A stretch of DNA of 32,102 bases from an uncultured Chitinophagales bacterium (GCA_938023075.1 CALHDG010000040.1:1-32102), one strand, 5' to 3'; counted from the first letter of the stretch, positions 1 to 10,292 are shown. Made by a program: numbers and translations. Notes: generated by a model not told the origin, from the sequence alone.

Positions 1-1
1 T

Positions 2-391
2 ACCACACAGAGTTATATCGAATTTCAAGCACATGAAAAATTGACTACCGAGTCTATAGAAAATATGAAAATTACTGCTGCTTTAACCGTTTTAAGTGCC
101 TGCGAAACGGGTTATGGTTTTGTACAACATGGTGAAGGCGCGATGAGTTTAGCTCGCTCTTTTTATTTGGCTGGTTGCCCCAGTTTAGTAGCAAGCCTTT
201 GGCGAGCTAGTGATGAAAGTTCTGCCAAGCTGTTGTTGTATTTTTATCAATTCTTAACAGCAGGAAAAACCAAGGATGTAGCTTTACAACAAGCTAAATT
301 ACAATATTGCGAAGAAGGTGGTTTAAAAGAAAGCCATCCCTTTTATTGGGCGGGTTTTGTGCAGTATGGGAATAGAAAGGCCTTGTTTTGA
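2..391 (+). CDS. CHAT-domain protein, C-terminal part (5' end outside the window)
   Basis: The frame is open from the first base of the window to the stop at 389-391, so this is the last ~129 residues of a longer protein. CHAT domains are caspase-like (clan CD) cysteine peptidases, often fused to TPR repeats. Visible hallmarks are the SACETG motif carrying the presumed catalytic Cys, followed by GEGAMSLARSF, the VASLW segment, and the terminal HPFYWAGFVQYG typical of the family's C-terminus. The catalytic His and any N-terminal TPR or sensor region would lie upstream and cannot be checked. A TTG at 41 is only an internal codon, not a credible start. The gene converges on ftsZ with 68 nt between the stops. 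Its function is unknown; CHAT proteins are proposed to act in proteolytic signalling or defence. Confidence 0.9.
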   Translation, partial: TTQSYIEFQAHEKLTTESIENMKITAALTVLSACETGYGFVQHGEGAMSLARSFYLAGCPSLVASLWRASDESSAKLLLYFYQFLTAGKTKDVALQQAKLQYCEEGGLKESHPFYWAGFVQYGNRKALF

Positions 392-405
392 AAAATGCAT
401 TATTT

Positions 406-451
406 ATTCGTGCCACGACTGTTAGTTCGGCTTACAAGTCGTGGCACGAAT
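406..451. terminator. Long perfect hairpin between convergent CHAT gene and ftsZ
   Basis: Positions 406-420 and 437-451 are perfect 15-bp inverted repeats (core GTGCCACGAC / GTCGTGGCAC). The 16-nt loop can itself pair partly (GT.AG with CT.AC). It lies between two convergent stop codons, so a bidirectional terminator is the natural reading. A T-run follows after about 10 nt only in the ftsZ direction, so it is not a textbook intrinsic terminator. It could instead be a copy of a dispersed palindrome. Confidence 0.6.
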
Positions 452-459
452 GCCATACT

Positions 460-1896
460 CTAATCCGGCGGATTATGCAAATACAAATTCTTCTTACCCA
501 GTTTACCTTTCTGGGCATCTTCATCAAATGAAATGCTAAAATCAGAATGATGGCTTTCATCCGATGGAATGGCATCGGTTAGTTCCACATTTCTTCGTTT
601 GTATGCCGGCTCTTTTTCCATTTCGTTTACATTGCGTGGGGTACTCAACTTTAAACTTAAATTTCGTAAGCGCTTTTTGACTTCAATACTTTTTTTCAGA
701 TCTTTCAACTCTTCATCCTCCGCAGTATTGTCAACAGTTGCTATTGTTGGCTCTGGTTGTTTGGTAAACAATTTCATGGCATCGGCTTCTTTTTCTGCCA
801 ATTTTTTTTCGTAGGCTTCTTTATCAAATGCCAGTTCAATTTCATTGTCTGGTTCAACCGGTTGCTTCACTTCTTCTTCTAACTTATGCACTACTCTGCC
901 CGAACCAGAAAACTGCGTGATCTCTTCTTGCTGAATTTGCTCAAAACCGGTAGCAATAATGGTGATGCTTAATTTGTCGCCCAAATTGGCATCATTGCAG
1001 TTACCCCAGATAATTTCGCAATCGCTACCAATTGATTCTTGTACGTAGTCCGTCACTAAGCCAATTTCGTCCATAGTTACCTCATTGGTTCCTGAAGTAA
1101 TGTTGAGTAATATATTAGTGGCACCGTGCATATTTCCATTATTTAAGAGCGGCGTATTAATAGCATTTTGGGCAGCTTTCACAGCACGATTGTCTCCCTC
1201 AGCAACGCCGATACCCATAATAGCCACACCACCGGCACGCATCACAGTATTCACATCTTGAAAATCAACATTTACATAACCTGGAATCGTAATAATCTCC
1301 GCAATACCTTTGGCGGCGGTTGTTAAAACATCGTCAGCACGAGCAAAGGCTTCTGATAGTTTTAAGTCACCATACATTTCGCGTAAACGATCGTTAGAAA
1401 TCACTACTAAGGTATCCACCGATTTTCTGAATTCCTCTACCCCTTTTTTGGCTTGCTCAATTCTCTTTTTGCCCTCAAAAGAAAATGGTGTGGTAATAAT
1501 ACCGACGGTTAGTACGCCTAACTCTTTGGCTACTCTGGCAATTTCAGGTGCACCACCGGTTCCGGTTCCACCACCCATACCGGCAGTTATAAACAACATT
1601 TTGGTATTGGAGTTGAGCACCTGTTTAATTTCATCAATGGATTCAATGGTTGCATCTCTGCCTACCTCAGGTTTGTTACCTGCACCAAGCCCATTGGTTT
1701 TGCTGGGACCCAATTGAATTTTAATAGGTACAATACTGGATTCTAAGGCTTGTTCATCTGTATTACAAACTATAAAATCTACGCCTTCAATACCTTTGCT
1801 AAACATGTGATTGACTGCATTACTACCGCCTCCGCCTACACCGAGCACTTTAATAATAGAGCCTTTGCTTTTTGGATTATCAAATTCTAATGCCAT
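460..1896 (-). CDS. ftsZ: Cell division protein FtsZ
   Basis: FtsZ is the tubulin-like GTPase that polymerises into the cytokinetic ring. The 478-residue product has GGGGSNAVN at about 20-28, the tubulin signature GGGTGTG at 108-114, and the T7 catalytic loop NVDFQDVNTVM at 209-219. The core ends near residue 320. It is followed by a long charged linker of ~140 residues and a C-terminal tip ending YLHNPPD, which resembles the conserved Bacteroidota FtsZ tail thought to bind FtsA and other partners. The start at 1896 gives the usual Bacteroidota N-terminus (short acidic lead, then KGSIIKVLGVGG). It is the last gene of the dcw cluster, 53 nt after ftsA, and is followed by a hairpin at 406-451. 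Confidence 0.98.
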   Translation of the reverse strand: MALEFDNPKSKGSIIKVLGVGGGGSNAVNHMFSKGIEGVDFIVCNTDEQALESSIVPIKIQLGPSKTNGLGAGNKPEVGRDATIESIDEIKQVLNSNTKMLFITAGMGGGTGTGGAPEIARVAKELGVLTVGIITTPFSFEGKKRIEQAKKGVEEFRKSVDTLVVISNDRLREMYGDLKLSEAFARADDVLTTAAKGIAEIITIPGYVNVDFQDVNTVMRAGGVAIMGIGVAEGDNRAVKAAQNAINTPLLNNGNMHGATNILLNITSGTNEVTMDEIGLVTDYVQESIGSDCEIIWGNCNDANLGDKLSITIIATGFEQIQQEEITQFSGSGRVVHKLEEEVKQPVEPDNEIELAFDKEAYEKKLAEKEADAMKLFTKQPEPTIATVDNTAEDEELKDLKKSIEVKKRLRNLSLKLSTPRNVNEMEKEPAYKRRNVELTDAIPSDESHHSDFSISFDEDAQKGKLGKKNLYLHNPPD

Positions 1897-1949
1897 ATCT
1901 AAAATTTTTTATATTTTAACAATTATTTTTATTTATCTAAACTTAATAT

Positions 1950-3251
1950 CTATTTAAAATTATTTACTTCTTCGTCTACAAACCATTTTTTACTTTTTTC
2001 AAATATTTTTGTAAACCAACCTAAGGTGTTTGCCGTACCTTGATTTTTCAATTTTTGAAAATTATCTACTTTTATATCATCCATCGTGTTTTCTAAATCT
2101 CTAAAACCTTTTAAAATTAAACCAATAGAAGTAGCAAACATTGGGTGCATCAATTCTTCTTTTGCGCCACGTGTAAGGTGTTCATTCGGATAACCAATTC
2201 GGCAATCAAAACCAGTTAAATACTCTACTAATTGATTTAAATTTTTGAGTTGAGAACCGCCACCCGTAATGGCTATTCCGCCAATTAAACGATCAATATA
2301 TCCGCTCACTTTTATTTCGTGCAACACCTCTTCAATTATTTCTTCCATGCGCGATTGAATAATACTCGACAAAGTTTTCACACTCACTTCTTTATGCTTT
2401 CTTCCTTTTAAACCCGAAATAGAGATCATCTGATTCTCCATCGATTTTAAAGCCAATGCCGAACCAAATTTAATTTTGAGTTGTTCTGCTTGTCTTCTCA
2501 TTACCGAGCAACCTTCTTTAATATCTTCGGTTACAATGTTGCCGCCAAAAGGAATGACCGCTGTATGTCTGATCAATCCGTTATGAAAAATTGCCAGGTC
2601 TGTTGTGCCTCCGCCTATGTCTACTAAGGCTATACCGGCTTCTTTTTCTTCGTCGCTTAAGGTGGCTTGGGCAGATGCTAAGGGTTCCAATATCATGTCT
2701 GCCACTTGTAATTTTCCTGCTTCCACACAACGTTGTATATTTTTTGCCGCTGTAATTTGACCGGTTACGATATGAAAATTGGCTTCAATCCGGTTGCCTG
2801 ACATGCCAATCGGATCTTTAATGCCTAACTCATTATCAATAGTAAACTCTTGCGGTAACACATGAATAATCCGATCTCCAGGATCGATGTTGAGTTTATA
2901 CATATCGCTCATCAGCTTTGTAATGTCGTTTTCATCAATCACTTCATCCGTTCCATTTTCTCTTACCAAAGAGCCTCTACTTTGTACGCATTTAATATGC
3001 TGGCCGGCAATACCCACATACACACTCGCAATATCAATATCTGCCTGATCTTCTGCCATTCGTACTGCCTTTTGTATGGCATCTACCGTTTTGTTAATAT
3101 TGGCAACTACGCCACGCATTACACCCGTAGAATCTGCTCTACCCATGCCCAAAATTTCTAACTTGCCATATTGATTTTGCTTTCCCGCAATGGCAACCAC
3201 TTTGGTTGTTCCAATATCTAAGCCTACAATAATTTCTTCTTTTTCTTCCAT
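1950..3251 (-). CDS. ftsA: Cell division protein FtsA
   Basis: FtsA is the actin-like ATPase that tethers FtsZ filaments to the membrane and recruits later division proteins. Actin-fold nucleotide motifs are visible: GLDIGTTKVVAIAG near the N-terminus, DIGGGTTDLAIF in the middle and ITGGGSQLKNL later. The C-terminal segment around LGWFTKIFEKSKKWF looks like the amphipathic membrane-targeting helix. I chose the ATG at 3251. It overlaps the ftsQ stop as TAATG, like several junctions in this cluster, and gives a typical N-terminus (MEEKEEIIVGLDIG, 433 aa). An in-frame ATG at 3278 would add nine residues and overlap ftsQ by 28 nt; it is less likely. Confidence 0.96.
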   Translation of the reverse strand: MEEKEEIIVGLDIGTTKVVAIAGKQNQYGKLEILGMGRADSTGVMRGVVANINKTVDAIQKAVRMAEDQADIDIASVYVGIAGQHIKCVQSRGSLVRENGTDEVIDENDITKLMSDMYKLNIDPGDRIIHVLPQEFTIDNELGIKDPIGMSGNRIEANFHIVTGQITAAKNIQRCVEAGKLQVADMILEPLASAQATLSDEEKEAGIALVDIGGGTTDLAIFHNGLIRHTAVIPFGGNIVTEDIKEGCSVMRRQAEQLKIKFGSALALKSMENQMISISGLKGRKHKEVSVKTLSSIIQSRMEEIIEEVLHEIKVSGYIDRLIGGIAITGGGSQLKNLNQLVEYLTGFDCRIGYPNEHLTRGAKEELMHPMFATSIGLILKGFRDLENTMDDIKVDNFQKLKNQGTANTLGWFTKIFEKSKKWFVDEEVNNFK

Positions 3252-4030
3252 TAGCTTGCCGGTTGTTTTAATGAACAAACAATTTGTTTTTCGTATTTTA
3301 ATTTTATTGATTCGTAATTATATTCCGTGATTAGTCCTTTTTCATAAAAGTTTAATAGCTTTTTAAACTTGTGTTCCAGGTTTTCAATCGCACCCAACTC
3401 AATTTCAAAGTTGCCTACTTTGGGTATGATGATGAACTCCTGATGTTGATTTACATAAATTTGTTCGACCATAGCCTGCCAAAGTGGTTCTTGATATATA
3501 AAATTCGCCAATTCAAAAATATGTTGACCAATAGTAGAAGTAATTGTTCCATTTGGCAATTGATTATCATTGATATAGCCCGATACTATTGGTACGCGAG
3601 CCGTATAGTTTTTAGAAACCTCAAATTTTTGTGCTTCATCATCTATATAATATCCTATATTTTTATTATTCACTACTCTAACTAATGGCTGCTTTTCTTT
3701 TACCTTAATCGTCAACTTTCCAGTATTATCCATAAATACATCCGCTTGTTTTACAAAAGGTATTTCTTGTAAGATGGCTTCTATCCGGTTAATGTCAACA
3801 GAATAGATTTTTTTACCTTCTATATTAGCATCTACTTTTTGTTGTACTTCTTTTAAAACATCAGCTTCTTGTAAAAATTGATTTTGATCAAACTGTATTT
3901 CAATAGCCGTGCAAATATTTTGTTGATGTTGAGTGGTGGTTGCCCAAAGCAAGAAGACAAAACCAAGCAAAGCCATTAAGCTACCTGCTTTCCAAAGCCA
4001 TGATTTTTTATGTTGTGTAGCTGCTTTCAT
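3251..4030 (-). CDS. ftsQ: Cell division protein FtsQ
   Basis: FtsQ is a bitopic membrane protein that links the cytoplasmic divisome to FtsL and the septal synthase. The 259-residue product has a basic N-terminus, one transmembrane helix at about 14-31 (SLMALLGFVFLLWA), and a periplasmic part. That part starts with a POTRA-like domain (about 40-108, around NRIEAILQEIPFVKQADV) followed by the FtsQ beta domain. Sequence conservation in this family is low, so the call rests on topology, the POTRA pattern and its place between murC and ftsA. The start overlaps the murC stop as ATGA (4 nt) and the stop overlaps ftsA by 1 nt. Confidence 0.9.
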   Translation of the reverse strand: MKAATQHKKSWLWKAGSLMALLGFVFLLWATTTQHQQNICTAIEIQFDQNQFLQEADVLKEVQQKVDANIEGKKIYSVDINRIEAILQEIPFVKQADVFMDNTGKLTIKVKEKQPLVRVVNNKNIGYYIDDEAQKFEVSKNYTARVPIVSGYINDNQLPNGTITSTIGQHIFELANFIYQEPLWQAMVEQIYVNQHQEFIIIPKVGNFEIELGAIENLEHKFKKLLNFYEKGLITEYNYESIKLKYEKQIVCSLKQPAS

Positions 4031-5406
4031 AAGTCTGCTTTTTTAGATTGAAATAATTGTTTAATAGAAGGAATGAATTGATCAATATCTCCCGCTCCTG
4101 CAATCAACAATATGTCAACTGATCTGTTATTGAGTTCCTCCATTAAACTTTCATTAGCACATACTTTTGCGTTGGAATGATGCATCTTTTGAACGATCAT
4201 TTCCGAGCTTACTCCTGCTATTGGCAATTCTCTTGCAGGATAAATATTCAATACAATAACCTCGTCTGCCATATTTAAACTCTTTGCAAATTCATGAACT
4301 AAATCTTGCGTTCTACTATATAAATGTGGCTGAAATACAATGGTTATTTTTTTATTGGGATACAAAGTTTTACTCGCCGAAATTAAAGCATCCAACTCAA
4401 CAGGATGATGTGCATAGTCGTCAATTACCACCAATGAAGGGGTGTTTATAATATATTCAAATCTCCTCTTAATTCCTTTGAAAGTCGTCAAGCCTTCTCG
4501 AATTGCCTCCAAAGAAGCACCTGTTAGATAATTTAAAGCAGCTGCTGCCGTTGCATTTTCAACATTGTGTTTACCAGGTAAATTGAATTCAATATCTTCA
4601 ATCATATCTCCATCTAAAAACAAATTGAACAACTGCTTTCCGTTGTTAACCCTAAGCTTATAAGCATAAAATTGTGCAGCTGCTTTTTTATTAGGCTCAT
4701 CTTCTATTTTATAAGCACAAGAGTTATTTTTTATTTTATTCGATACATAATGATGAACCAGCAATTGTCCTTTAGGCATTATAGAATCACCAAACTGTTG
4801 GTATGCATCAATCAGGTTTTCATAGTTTTTATAGATATCAAGATGATCTGCATCAATAGCTGATATTACCGCCAAGTGAGGTTGTAGCTTTAGAAATGAA
4901 TGATCATATTCATCCGCTTCTACTATCATGTAATTGCTCTCTCCATAAACAAAATTGGAGTTGTAGTTGGTACAAGTGCCCCCAATAAATGCCGTAGCAT
5001 CTAAACCGGCACATTGGGCAATCCAACTAGTTAATGCGGTGATGGTTGTTTTACCGTGTGTACCAGCAATAGCTATTGTTTTATAATTTTCCGCTATTTT
5101 CTGTAATACCTCCGACCGTTTATACACGATATAGTCATTATCTCTGTAGTAAGATAAAATTACATTTTCATCAGGAACAGCAGGTGTATATACCACTAAT
5201 TCAGCTGCCTTATCCAATTGTTCAACTTCATCTTTAAAATACACTTCTATGCCCTCTGCAACCAATTCGTCAGTTAGATCAGTTTTGGTTTTATCGTAGC
5301 CTGCCACATTTTTTTGTTGCTTTTTAAAGTAGCGCGCCAAGGCACTCATCCCGATACCACCGATACCGATAAAATGAATATTTGATATGTCCTTTAAGGC
5401 TTTCAT
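4027..5406 (-). CDS. murC: UDP-N-acetylmuramate--L-alanine ligase MurC
   Basis: MurC catalyses the ATP-dependent addition of L-Ala to UDP-MurNAc, the first amino-acid step of the peptidoglycan stem. The N-terminal Rossmann motif HFIGIGGIGMSALA (residues 11-24), the Mur-ligase P-loop GTHGKTT (115-121), the EADEYDHSF segment and the DDYAHHP motif are all present. The length of 459 aa is normal for the family. I chose the ATG at 5406, which overlaps the murG stop as TGATG. A TTG codon at 5409 would add one residue and is a weaker choice. It overlaps ftsQ by 4 nt at its 3' end. Confidence 0.97.
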   Translation of the reverse strand: MKALKDISNIHFIGIGGIGMSALARYFKKQQKNVAGYDKTKTDLTDELVAEGIEVYFKDEVEQLDKAAELVVYTPAVPDENVILSYYRDNDYIVYKRSEVLQKIAENYKTIAIAGTHGKTTITALTSWIAQCAGLDATAFIGGTCTNYNSNFVYGESNYMIVEADEYDHSFLKLQPHLAVISAIDADHLDIYKNYENLIDAYQQFGDSIMPKGQLLVHHYVSNKIKNNSCAYKIEDEPNKKAAAQFYAYKLRVNNGKQLFNLFLDGDMIEDIEFNLPGKHNVENATAAAALNYLTGASLEAIREGLTTFKGIKRRFEYIINTPSLVVIDDYAHHPVELDALISASKTLYPNKKITIVFQPHLYSRTQDLVHEFAKSLNMADEVIVLNIYPARELPIAGVSSEMIVQKMHHSNAKVCANESLMEELNNRSVDILLIAGAGDIDQFIPSIKQLFQSKKADL

Positions 5407-6515
5407 CAATTTTGTTGAGCTACTTTAGTTACAATTCGAGCGATGTCTTCGGCGGCATTCGGTTTAGCCAATTGTTTAAAATTATTACTTAAAGTTTGTT
5501 TTCTTGGTTCATCATGTAGCAAGTTGATTATGGTTGGAATAAGTTGTTCATTAGCGTCTTTATCTTTAACTAAAATAGCAGCATCTTTTTTAACCAAAGC
5601 CATCACATTTTTGGTTTGATGATCTTCTGTTACATTAGCAGAAGGCAATAAAATAGCGGGTTTGCCAATAATTGCCAGTTCCGCAATCGTTCCTCCTGCA
5701 CGAGAGACAATTACATCGGCGAGTTGGTAAGCACAATCCATTCTGGTAATGAAATCTGTTATGATAATGCGGTCTTCATAACCCTTACCATACGGTTTAA
5801 ACTCTTCCAAATATAATCGACCGGTTTGCCAAATCAACTGCACTTCACTTGCAATAAGTTGATCAAATTGAGTTGCCATTGCTTCATTAATTGCCCGTGC
5901 ACCAAGACTGCCGCCTGTAACAAAAATGGTTGGCTTATTCGCATCTAATCCAAATTCTGTTGCAGCTTCTTCTCTACTTACATCAATATTAATAATTTGG
6001 CTACGAATAGGGTTGCCGGTAATTTTAATTTTATCTTGATCAAAATATTTTTCCATTCCCTCATAAGCCAAACATACTTTTGAAGCACCTTTACCCAATA
6101 AGCGATTGGTTATTCCCGGGTAAGAATTGGCTTCTTGTAACACCGTGGGCACCCCCAACCATTCGGCAACTTTTAAAGTTGGTCCACTAGCGTAGCCTCC
6201 TACCCCAACAGCTACCTGTGGTTTAAATTTTCGAACTATAAAAAATGCCTTTACTAAACTCACCAATAATTTTACAGGAAACAATATATTTTTTAACGTC
6301 AATTTTCTTTGAAAACCACTAATCCACAAACCTTTTATTGGGTAGCCTGCTTTGGGTACTTTTTCCATTTCTAATTTACCTGTTGCTCCAACAAATAATA
6401 TGTCAATTGATTGATGCATTTGTTTTAATGCATTAGCAATTGCAATAGCCGGAAATACATGACCACCGGTTCCTCCTCCACTTATCAATACTTTCATTTC
6501 TTTTACACCAATCAT
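5406..6515 (-). CDS. murG: UDP-GlcNAc transferase MurG (lipid I to lipid II)
   Basis: MurG transfers GlcNAc from UDP-GlcNAc to lipid I at the inner face of the membrane, producing lipid II. The glycine-rich G-loop SGGGTGGHVFPA is at about 12-23. GVGGYASGP and the second-domain G-loop VTGGSLGARAIN follow, and the UDP-binding SRAGGTIAELAIIGKPAILLP segment lies near residues 270-290. The start at 6515 forms an ATGA overlap with ftsW. An in-frame ATG at 6497 just before KVLISGGG is a possible alternative that would remove six residues. The order ftsW-murG-murC is the usual one in dcw clusters. Confidence 0.97.
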   Translation of the reverse strand: MIGVKEMKVLISGGGTGGHVFPAIAIANALKQMHQSIDILFVGATGKLEMEKVPKAGYPIKGLWISGFQRKLTLKNILFPVKLLVSLVKAFFIVRKFKPQVAVGVGGYASGPTLKVAEWLGVPTVLQEANSYPGITNRLLGKGASKVCLAYEGMEKYFDQDKIKITGNPIRSQIINIDVSREEAATEFGLDANKPTIFVTGGSLGARAINEAMATQFDQLIASEVQLIWQTGRLYLEEFKPYGKGYEDRIIITDFITRMDCAYQLADVIVSRAGGTIAELAIIGKPAILLPSANVTEDHQTKNVMALVKKDAAILVKDKDANEQLIPTIINLLHDEPRKQTLSNNFKQLAKPNAAEDIARIVTKVAQQN

Positions 6516-7651
6516 TTCCTTGCTAATTTTGGTTTATACTCTAATTCCTCTATATATCTACTTACACTTAATATAATACCAACCGCCAAACTAGTAAATA
6601 TTAAAGAGGTACCGCCCATACTAATTAATGGCAATACCAAACCGGTTACTGGTAAGAGTTGAACGGTTACTGCCATATTCATAAAGGCTTGAACTGCTAA
6701 ACTTATACTCAAGCCAACGGCGAGTATCGCACCGAAAGCATTGGGAGATTTATAAAATATTCTAATGGTTCTTAGTAATAATAACAGGTATAGAAAAATG
6801 ACAAATGCTCCACCTACCAAGCCATACTCTTCAATAATAATGGCATAAATAAAATCGGAATAGGGATGTGGTAAATACCGGCTTTGCTCACTGTGTCCTG
6901 GTCCCTTGCCAAAAACACCACCACTCGCTATGGCTATTTCTGATTGTTGCGATTGCCAGACTTCCTCTTCATTATCTACATAATTAATAATACGATTTTT
7001 CCAGGTTTGTAATCTGCCGGAATAACCCGTCATGGCGGCTACTGATATAAAAGCAAAACTTAAAAAAGCCACAACAAAAACACTCATAATCAAATGTTGC
7101 GTTTGTATTCTGCCAATAAACATCAATAATAAACAGGTGAAAAATAATAGCGCCGCACTGGATAAATCGGCAGGAGCGATTAAACCACAAACGATAATTA
7201 ATGGAATAAAAATTTTCAGAAAGGCACGATTCCCTTGTTTAATTTTATTTTGATGAACGGTTAATATTCGTGCTGTATACATTATCATTGCCAGCTTAGC
7301 CAAATCTGCCGGTTGAAAACTTAAATTGAGTACCGGTAATTCTATCCAACGGCGTGCATAATTCAGTTCGGCTCCATAAAACATGGTTACAAACAACAAG
7401 GGTATGGATATCCATAATAAAATTTGCCCAATCCGGCTGTAACGGGTATACGTTATCCGGTGGCTTAAAAACATCAACACTAAACCAAAAACAATAATAC
7501 CAAAATGTTTTAATACATAAAATTCAGTATTGCCATTGCGATATTTATACGCTAACGATTCGGTAGAGCTATACACCACCAACATCGAAATAAGCGTTAA
7601 CGCAATAACGATACCCCAAATTATTTTATCTCCTTTCAGGTATTTGAACAT
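6512..7651 (-). CDS. ftsW: Septal peptidoglycan polymerase FtsW (SEDS family)
   Basis: This is a SEDS-family glycosyltransferase that polymerises lipid II at the septum together with the class B PBP encoded upstream in the same cluster. The 379-residue protein is almost entirely hydrophobic, with about ten membrane helices. It carries the diagnostic SEDS segment GKGPGHSEQSRYLPHPYSDF, followed by IIIEEYGLVGG, and a late LPVTGLVLPLISMGGTS motif. RodA is the alternative SEDS member, but the location between murD and murG favours FtsW. It is 44 nt downstream of murD, one of the wider gaps in the cluster, and overlaps murG by 4 nt. Confidence 0.95.
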   Translation of the reverse strand: MFKYLKGDKIIWGIVIALTLISMLVVYSSTESLAYKYRNGNTEFYVLKHFGIIVFGLVLMFLSHRITYTRYSRIGQILLWISIPLLFVTMFYGAELNYARRWIELPVLNLSFQPADLAKLAMIMYTARILTVHQNKIKQGNRAFLKIFIPLIIVCGLIAPADLSSAALLFFTCLLLMFIGRIQTQHLIMSVFVVAFLSFAFISVAAMTGYSGRLQTWKNRIINYVDNEEEVWQSQQSEIAIASGGVFGKGPGHSEQSRYLPHPYSDFIYAIIIEEYGLVGGAFVIFLYLLLLLRTIRIFYKSPNAFGAILAVGLSISLAVQAFMNMAVTVQLLPVTGLVLPLISMGGTSLIFTSLAVGIILSVSRYIEELEYKPKLARK

Positions 7652-7695
7652 TCTAATTTTTATTTCCGAAGTTTTTTTATCATTAATATTTTTGT

Positions 7696-9036
7696 CTACA
7701 ATTGCCTTACGGCTTCTTTAAATTTTTGTCCACGCTCTTCATAATTTTCAAACATATCAAAGCTGGCGCATGCTGGTGATAACAAAACTACATCTCCACT
7801 TTCTGCCAGATTAAATGCTTGTTCAACCGCCGCTTTCAACTCTTGTTTGTTTACAATAGAGGGCACTTTATTTTCAAAAGCCAAATGAATTTTTTCCGCT
7901 TCTTTACCTAAACTCACAATAGCCTTTACCTTATTTTTTACCAAGTCTTCTATTAGAGTATAGTCGTTTCCTTTATCTACTCCACCGGCTATCCAAATAA
8001 CCGGCTTCTCCATAGTTTCTAAAGCATACCAAACCGAATTAATATTGGTTGCTTTTGAATCATTAATGAATTCAACTCCTCCTATTTTTAAAACGGTTTC
8101 TAAGCGGTGTTCTAAATTCGTAAAATCGAATAAAGATCTTCGTATCCGTTTCTTTCTTAAGTTTAGCAACCTGCCCGCTATACCTGCTGCCATTGAGTTA
8201 TACAAATTATGTTTACCCTTTAAACCTAATTCACTTATTGTTACTTCCATATTCTCTTCGTTGGTTTCTATTATGAATTTATCCTTCAAAACAAATGCTC
8301 CATTTTGAGTTTGATGTTTAATTGAAAATGGATGCATTATTGTACTGGTATTTTTTTTGCTTAGATGCTTTTGGATCGTCTCGTCATCATCACAATAAAT
8401 AAAATGTTGCTGTTTAGTCTGGTTTTGAATAATCTTAAATTTAGCGGCTGCATAGTTTTCAAAATTATATTGATAACGATCTAAATGATCGGGTGTAATG
8501 TTCATTAAAATCGCTATATCGGGCTTAAACTGTTGAATATCATCTAATTGAAAGCTACTAATTTCTAACACATAGTAGGCATATGGCTTTTCTGCCACCT
8601 TTCTTGCAAAACTTTCTCCAATGTTGCCTGCAATCGCCACATCTAAGTTTTCATTTTTTAAAATTTGATAGGTTAATGAGGTCGTGGTGGTTTTACCGTT
8701 ACTTCCGGTAATGCCTATTATGGTTGCCTCTTGTACAAATTGATAAGCAAATTCTATTTCTGAAATAATCGAAATATTTAAACTTCTTAGCTTTTTAATA
8801 ATCCCAGCTTTTTCAGGAATACCGGGGCTTTTAACTACTACATCTGCTTTAACAATCAACTCTTCTGTATGCTGTTGTTCTTCAAATGGAATAGAAGCCT
8901 CACCGAGTTCATTTTTATAGTTAGGTTTTATTAATCCATAATCAGAAACGAACACCTCATAACCTTTTTGTTGAGCCAACAAAGCTGCCCCTACCCCACT
9001 TTCGCCTGCGCCTAATATGACTATTCGTTTGCTCAT
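7696..9036 (-). CDS. murD: UDP-N-acetylmuramoyl-L-alanine--D-glutamate ligase MurD
   Basis: MurD adds D-Glu to UDP-MurNAc-L-Ala in the cytoplasm, using ATP. The N-terminal dinucleotide-like fold ([17 protein letters not shown]), the P-loop [13 protein letters not shown] at about 108-120, the [11 protein letters not shown] motif, and the HRLE and NDSKATN motifs of the central and C-terminal domains are all visible. The C-terminal [19 protein letters not shown] is characteristic of MurD. The 446-residue length is normal. The start overlaps the mraY stop as ATGA. Confidence 0.97.
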   Translation of the reverse strand: MSKRIVILGAGESGVGAALLAQQKGYEVFVSDYGLIKPNYKNELGEASIPFEEQQHTEELIVKADVVVKSPGIPEKAGIIKKLRSLNISIISEIEFAYQFVQEATIIGITGSNGKTTTTSLTYQILKNENLDVAIAGNIGESFARKVAEKPYAYYVLEISSFQLDDIQQFKPDIAILMNITPDHLDRYQYNFENYAAAKFKIIQNQTKQQHFIYCDDDETIQKHLSKKNTSTIMHPFSIKHQTQNGAFVLKDKFIIETNEENMEVTISELGLKGKHNLYNSMAAGIAGRLLNLRKKRIRRSLFDFTNLEHRLETVLKIGGVEFINDSKATNINSVWYALETMEKPVIWIAGGVDKGNDYTLIEDLVKNKVKAIVSLGKEAEKIHLAFENKVPSIVNKQELKAAVEQAFNLAESGDVVLLSPACASFDMFENYEERGQKFKEAVRQL

Positions 9037-10292
9037 CTTAATTTAATAGTTACAAAGGTTAACAAAGCCAATAGAATAGTAGTTAGCCAAAAGCGAACAA
9101 CAATTTTGGTTTCAGGCATTCCCTTTTTTTGATAATGATGATGTAAAGGACTCATTAGAAAAACCCGTCTACCTTCTCCATATTTTTTCTTCGTGTATTT
9201 AAAGTAAGATACCTGAATTACGACAGATAAATTTTCGACCAAGAAGATGCCACATAAGATAGGTAGCAGCAATTCTTTTCTAACCATAATACCCAAAACG
9301 GCAATAATAGAACCGATTGTTAGCGATCCGGTATCACCCATAAAAACAGAAGCCGGAAAAGAGTTATGCCACAAAAAACCAATGCATGCTCCAGTAAAGG
9401 CACCTGCAAAAATTACTACTTCGCTTATGTTGGGGATATATAAAATGTTCAAATAATCGGCTGCTATATAATTGCCCGATAAATAGATAAATAAACCTAA
9501 AGTTCCACCAATAATAGCAGATACACCTGTTGCCAATCCATCTAAACCATCGGTCATATTAGCCCCATTAGATATAGCGGTTATAATAAATATGATAAAA
9601 GGTATATACAATAGCCACGAATACTTTCCCCATGCTGAATTAAACATGGTAAAAAAAGAGGAATAATTTAAGTTGAGGTCTTTTATAAAAGGAATAGTGG
9701 TAATGGGAGCTTTTACATCAACCAAATTAGTTACAATTCCATGTTGATCAACTCGTTCATGTTCATCTTGCAATTGATAATAACCGGTTAAATTTTTGAT
9801 CTCTTTTTTATCTATAGTAACTTTTACATCGTTATGAAAAAACAGAACAGCCCCAACTAATAGCCCCAAGGTAACTTGACCAAATATTTTGGTTCTACCT
9901 CGTAAGCCTTTTTTATTTTTTCGAAATACTTTAATATAATCATCTACACCACCAATAAAACCCGCCCAAATCGTTACAACAATTAATAATACAATATAAA
10001 TATTTTCGAATTTAGCCAGTAACAAAGTTGGGATTAAAATAGCGGTGATGATAATCAAACCACCCATAGTAGGCGTGCCTTGCTTTTCCTTTTGTCCTTT
10101 CAAACCCAAATCTCTAACCGTTTCACCTACTTGTAAGCGGTGTAACAAATTGATGATCCGCCCTCCAAAAAGAATGGTAATAATTAAAGATAACATAACT
10201 GCCGCTGCCGCTCTGAAGGACAAAAACTCAAACACGCCTGCCCCACTAATGTTGAACACCTCATCCAGATATTTAAACAGATAGTATAACAT
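9033..10292 (-). CDS. mraY: Phospho-MurNAc-pentapeptide translocase MraY
   Basis: MraY is the polytopic membrane enzyme that attaches phospho-MurNAc-pentapeptide to undecaprenyl phosphate, giving lipid I. Catalytic motifs are present: the DDY aspartates at 117-119, the NMTDGLDG loop at about 245-252, FMGDTGSL, and the HHH triad at about 384-386 within [12 protein letters not shown]. The 419-residue protein is longer than the ~360 aa of Escherichia coli MraY. The excess is a hydrophilic insert at about 150-210, between two membrane helices, which I believe is common in Bacteroidota homologues. It overlaps murE by 1 nt (TAATG) and murD by 4 nt. Confidence 0.97.
   Translation of the reverse strand: MLYYLFKYLDEVFNISGAGVFEFLSFRAAAAVMLSLIITILFGGRIINLLHRLQVGETVRDLGLKGQKEKQGTPTMGGLIIITAILIPTLLLAKFENIYIVLLIVVTIWAGFIGGVDDYIKVFRKNKKGLRGRTKIFGQVTLGLLVGAVLFFHNDVKVTIDKKEIKNLTGYYQLQDEHERVDQHGIVTNLVDVKAPITTIPFIKDLNLNYSSFFTMFNSAWGKYSWLLYIPFIIFIITAISNGANMTDGLDGLATGVSAIIGGTLGLFIYLSGNYIAADYLNILYIPNISEVVIFAGAFTGACIGFLWHNSFPASVFMGDTGSLTIGSIIAVLGIMVRKELLLPILCGIFLVENLSVVIQVSYFKYTKKKYGEGRRVFLMSPLHHHYQKKGMPETKIVVRFWLTTILLALLTFVTIKLR

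Noticed and set aside
1310-1717. 135-codon + strand frame inside ftsZ
   Set aside because: It is antisense to the conserved GTPase core of ftsZ, and its composition (Ser, Ala, Pro, Val) reflects the complement of that gene.
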